The position numbers and the translations under genes were made by a program. A stretch of 6,328 nucleotides of DNA, from contig CAZPUJ010000683.1 of the NCBI GenBank assembly GCA_964589725.1, positions 1-6,328 of the forward strand. The letters are read 5' to 3'. Positions 4,592 through 6,328 of the stretch are shown piece after piece; positions within the stretch are counted from its first letter, which is position 1; each line of letters starts with the position of its first letter. Origin of the DNA: CAYSHJ01 sp964589725. Its GTDB lineage: Bacteria; Planctomycetota; Planctomycetia; Planctomycetales; Planctomycetaceae. The notes beneath the pieces are model-generated. The model was not told the origin of the DNA, did not search any database, and saw nothing but the letters and a program-made list of their open reading frames with translations.

Positions 4592-6328
4592 TCACGCCTT
4601 GAGCGGTTCGATTTTTTCGGGATCGATGCTCAAGTCTTTCAGGGCTTTTGGGAGCTTCTTTTTGTCGAAGTGGCAATGCTGCGAGAGGCCGACGAGGGTC
4701 GTGTAGGCGACGCACTCGCCGTCCACCTCGAAGTGTCGCCGCAGTTCTTCGCGTGTTTCGCTGCGACCGAAACCGTCGGTGCCAAGAACAAGGTACGTCC
4801 CCGGCACCCAATTGCGGATTTGATCGGGAACTAATCGGACGTTGTCGCTGGCGGCGATGAATGGACCTTCAATTCCGTCGAGCACTGCTTCCAGATAACT
4901 CTGGCGAGGCTTCTGACTGGGATGCAACCGGTTCCAACGCTGGCACGAGCCGGCGTCGCGACACAGCTCGCTGTAACTGGTGACGCTCCACACATCACTG
5001 CCGATGCCGAACTTGTCTGCAAGAATCTGTTGCCCCCGCAAGACTTCTCGTAGGATTGGGCCGCTGCCGAACAACTGCGGGCGCATCTTTTGGTCCTTCG
5101 CGTCCTTGGTCGCACTCAAGCGATACATGCCGCGAACAATCCCTTCGGCCACGCTATCGGGCATATCGGGCATTTCGTAGTCTTCGTTGTAGACGCTCAG
5201 GTAATAGAAGACTTCATCGCCATCAACATACATTCGCCGCATGCCGTCTTGAATGATGACAGCCAGTTCGTATCCATAAGCAGGGTCATAGGCTTTCAGG
5301 TTCGGTATGCTGGTCGCGAAAAGTTGGCTGTGTCCATCTTCGTGTTGCAGACCCTCGCCGTTGAGCGTCGTACGGCCAGACGTTCCGCCAACGAGAAAAC
5401 CCTTCGCGCGCGAATCGCCAGCGAGCCAAATCAGGTCACCGACACGTTGGAAGCCGAACATCGAGTAGTAAATATAGAACGGCACCATGTTGATACCGAG
5501 GTTCGAGTACGCCGTGCCCGTGGCGACGAACGACGACATGGCTCCGGCTTCGTTGATTCCTTCTTCGAGAATTTGGCCGTTCTTGGCTTCTCTGTAGTAC
5601 ATGAGCTGGCCCGCATCCACCGGCTCGTAAAGCTGGCCTTTGCTGGCGTAAATGCCACATTGGCGGAAGAGCCCTTCCAGGCCGAACGTGCGCGCCTCGT
5701 CCGGGATGATCGGGACGATGCGCGAGCCGATTTGCTTGTCCTTCAAGAGGCCGCTGAGGATGTAGCCAAACGTGAAAGTCGTGGAGCCTTCCTTCACTTT
5801 GCTGATGTAGCCGAGAAACGTGTCCACATCGGGAATTGGGAGGCGTTCGGTCGTCGGTCGCCGCGCGGGCAATAGGCCCCCGAGCGCCTGCCGCTTCTCT
5901 TGCAGATATTGCATCTCCGGGCTGTCGTCGGCGGGCTTGTAGAACGGCGCTTGATCGACTTGATCGTCTGCGATCGGGATGCCGAAGCGCGAGCGGAATT
6001 CGCGAAGCTCTTGTTCGTTCGCCTTCTTGACATTGTGGGCGACGTTACGGCCTTCGCCCGCTTCGCCAAGTCCATAACCTTTAATGGTTTTTGCCCGGAT
6101 CACTGTCGGAGCGTTCTTGTGCTCGACGGCCGCCTGATAGGCCGCGAAGACTTTCTCCGGATCGTGGCCGCCCCGTTTCAGTTTCTGCAACTGCTCGTCG
6201 GAGAGGTGCTTGACCAATTTCAACAGATTGGGATTCGCGCCGAAGAAGTGTTGGCGGATGTACGAGCCTGGTTCGACGACGTATTTCTGGTACTGGCCGT
6301 CCACGACTTCGCCCATGCGGCGAACCAA
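4592..6328 (-). CDS. aceE: Pyruvate dehydrogenase E1, homodimeric type (5' end outside window)
   Basis: This thiamine-diphosphate enzyme decarboxylates pyruvate and reductively acetylates the E2 lipoyl group. The visible 578 codons align end to end with the C-terminal two thirds of E. coli AceE (887 residues), so roughly 310 residues lie beyond the right edge. That missing part includes the GDGE-type diphosphate and Mg-binding motif. The first visible codon, TTG at 6328, is an internal Leu and not a start. Conserved elements, numbered from the edge, are H98 in GRNVAHNVKK (E. coli H407), E260 in EEGINEAGA (E. coli E571, which activates the cofactor) and H329 in GLQHEDGH (E. coli H640). The run PFYIYYSMFGFQR and the C-terminal LGTDGFGRSETRE and HFEVD are also conserved. 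No frameshift or internal stop is seen. The homodimeric E1 type distinguishes this complex from alpha2beta2 PDHc. It is the first visible gene of the set; the promoter is outside the window. Confidence 0.97.
   Translation of the reverse strand: MVRRMGEVVDGQYQKYVVEPGSYIRQHFFGANPNLLKLVKHLSDEQLQKLKRGGHDPEKVFAAYQAAVEHKNAPTVIRAKTIKGYGLGEAGEGRNVAHNVKKANEQELREFRSRFGIPIADDQVDQAPFYKPADDSPEMQYLQEKRQALGGLLPARRPTTERLPIPDVDTFLGYISKVKEGSTTFTFGYILSGLLKDKQIGSRIVPIIPDEARTFGLEGLFRQCGIYASKGQLYEPVDAGQLMYYREAKNGQILEEGINEAGAMSSFVATGTAYSNLGINMVPFYIYYSMFGFQRVGDLIWLAGDSRAKGFLVGGTSGRTTLNGEGLQHEDGHSQLFATSIPNLKAYDPAYGYELAVIIQDGMRRMYVDGDEVFYYLSVYNEDYEMPDMPDSVAEGIVRGMYRLSATKDAKDQKMRPQLFGSGPILREVLRGQQILADKFGIGSDVWSVTSYSELCRDAGSCQRWNRLHPSQKPRQSYLEAVLDGIEGPFIAASDNVRLVPDQIRNWVPGTYLVLGTDGFGRSETREELRRHFEVDGECVAYTTLVGLSQHCHFDKKKLPKALKDLSIDPEKIEPLKA

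Noticed and set aside
5090..5875. Plus-strand open frame of 261 codons antisense to aceE
   Set aside because: It is the antisense of strongly conserved E1 sequence, with no recognisable motif and no good ribosome binding site.

Overview
The window is about 6.3 kb of moderately GC-rich bacterial DNA. Nearly all real coding content is on the minus strand, so transcription runs from high to low coordinates. Its core is a pyruvate dehydrogenase complex (PDHc) gene set in the order aceE (E1, 5' end outside the window), aceF (E2) and lpd (E3). A secreted protein resembling the DUF6263 family follows. The homodimeric E1, an E2 with a single lipoyl domain, a DUF6263-like neighbour and CCGGACG-type palindromes together suggest a planctomycete or a relative from the same group of phyla. 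This is an inference; there is no rRNA or other marker to confirm it.

Layout from right to left: 6328-4592 holds the C-terminal ~65% of E1. E2 (4582-3269) starts 9 nt after the E1 stop, so the two are very probably cotranscribed and translationally coupled. A 110-nt gap then holds a long imperfect palindrome built from CGCAAAG-type units, followed by E3 (3158-1746). After 117 nt comes the secreted protein (1628-714), with a clear GAGGAG ribosome binding site and a GTG start. A probable rho-independent terminator at 701-669 ends the leftward unit. The last 700 bases contain a possible two-helix membrane protein on the plus strand (332-754). The second half of that frame runs through two opposed copies of a CCGGACG palindrome and through the terminator. 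At the left edge is the first 46 codons of a leftward gene (138-1) with a nucleotidyltransferase-like signature.

E1 decarboxylates pyruvate with thiamine diphosphate and acetylates the lipoyl arm of E2. E2 passes the acetyl group to CoA, and E3 reoxidises the dihydrolipoyl arm with FAD and NAD+. Together they link glycolysis to the citric acid cycle. The secreted protein has no visible metabolic link to the complex.

No new multi-gene system is evident. The points worth a second look are the intergenic palindromes, the repeat-derived tail of the membrane-protein frame, the edge gene and a few active-site substitutions.
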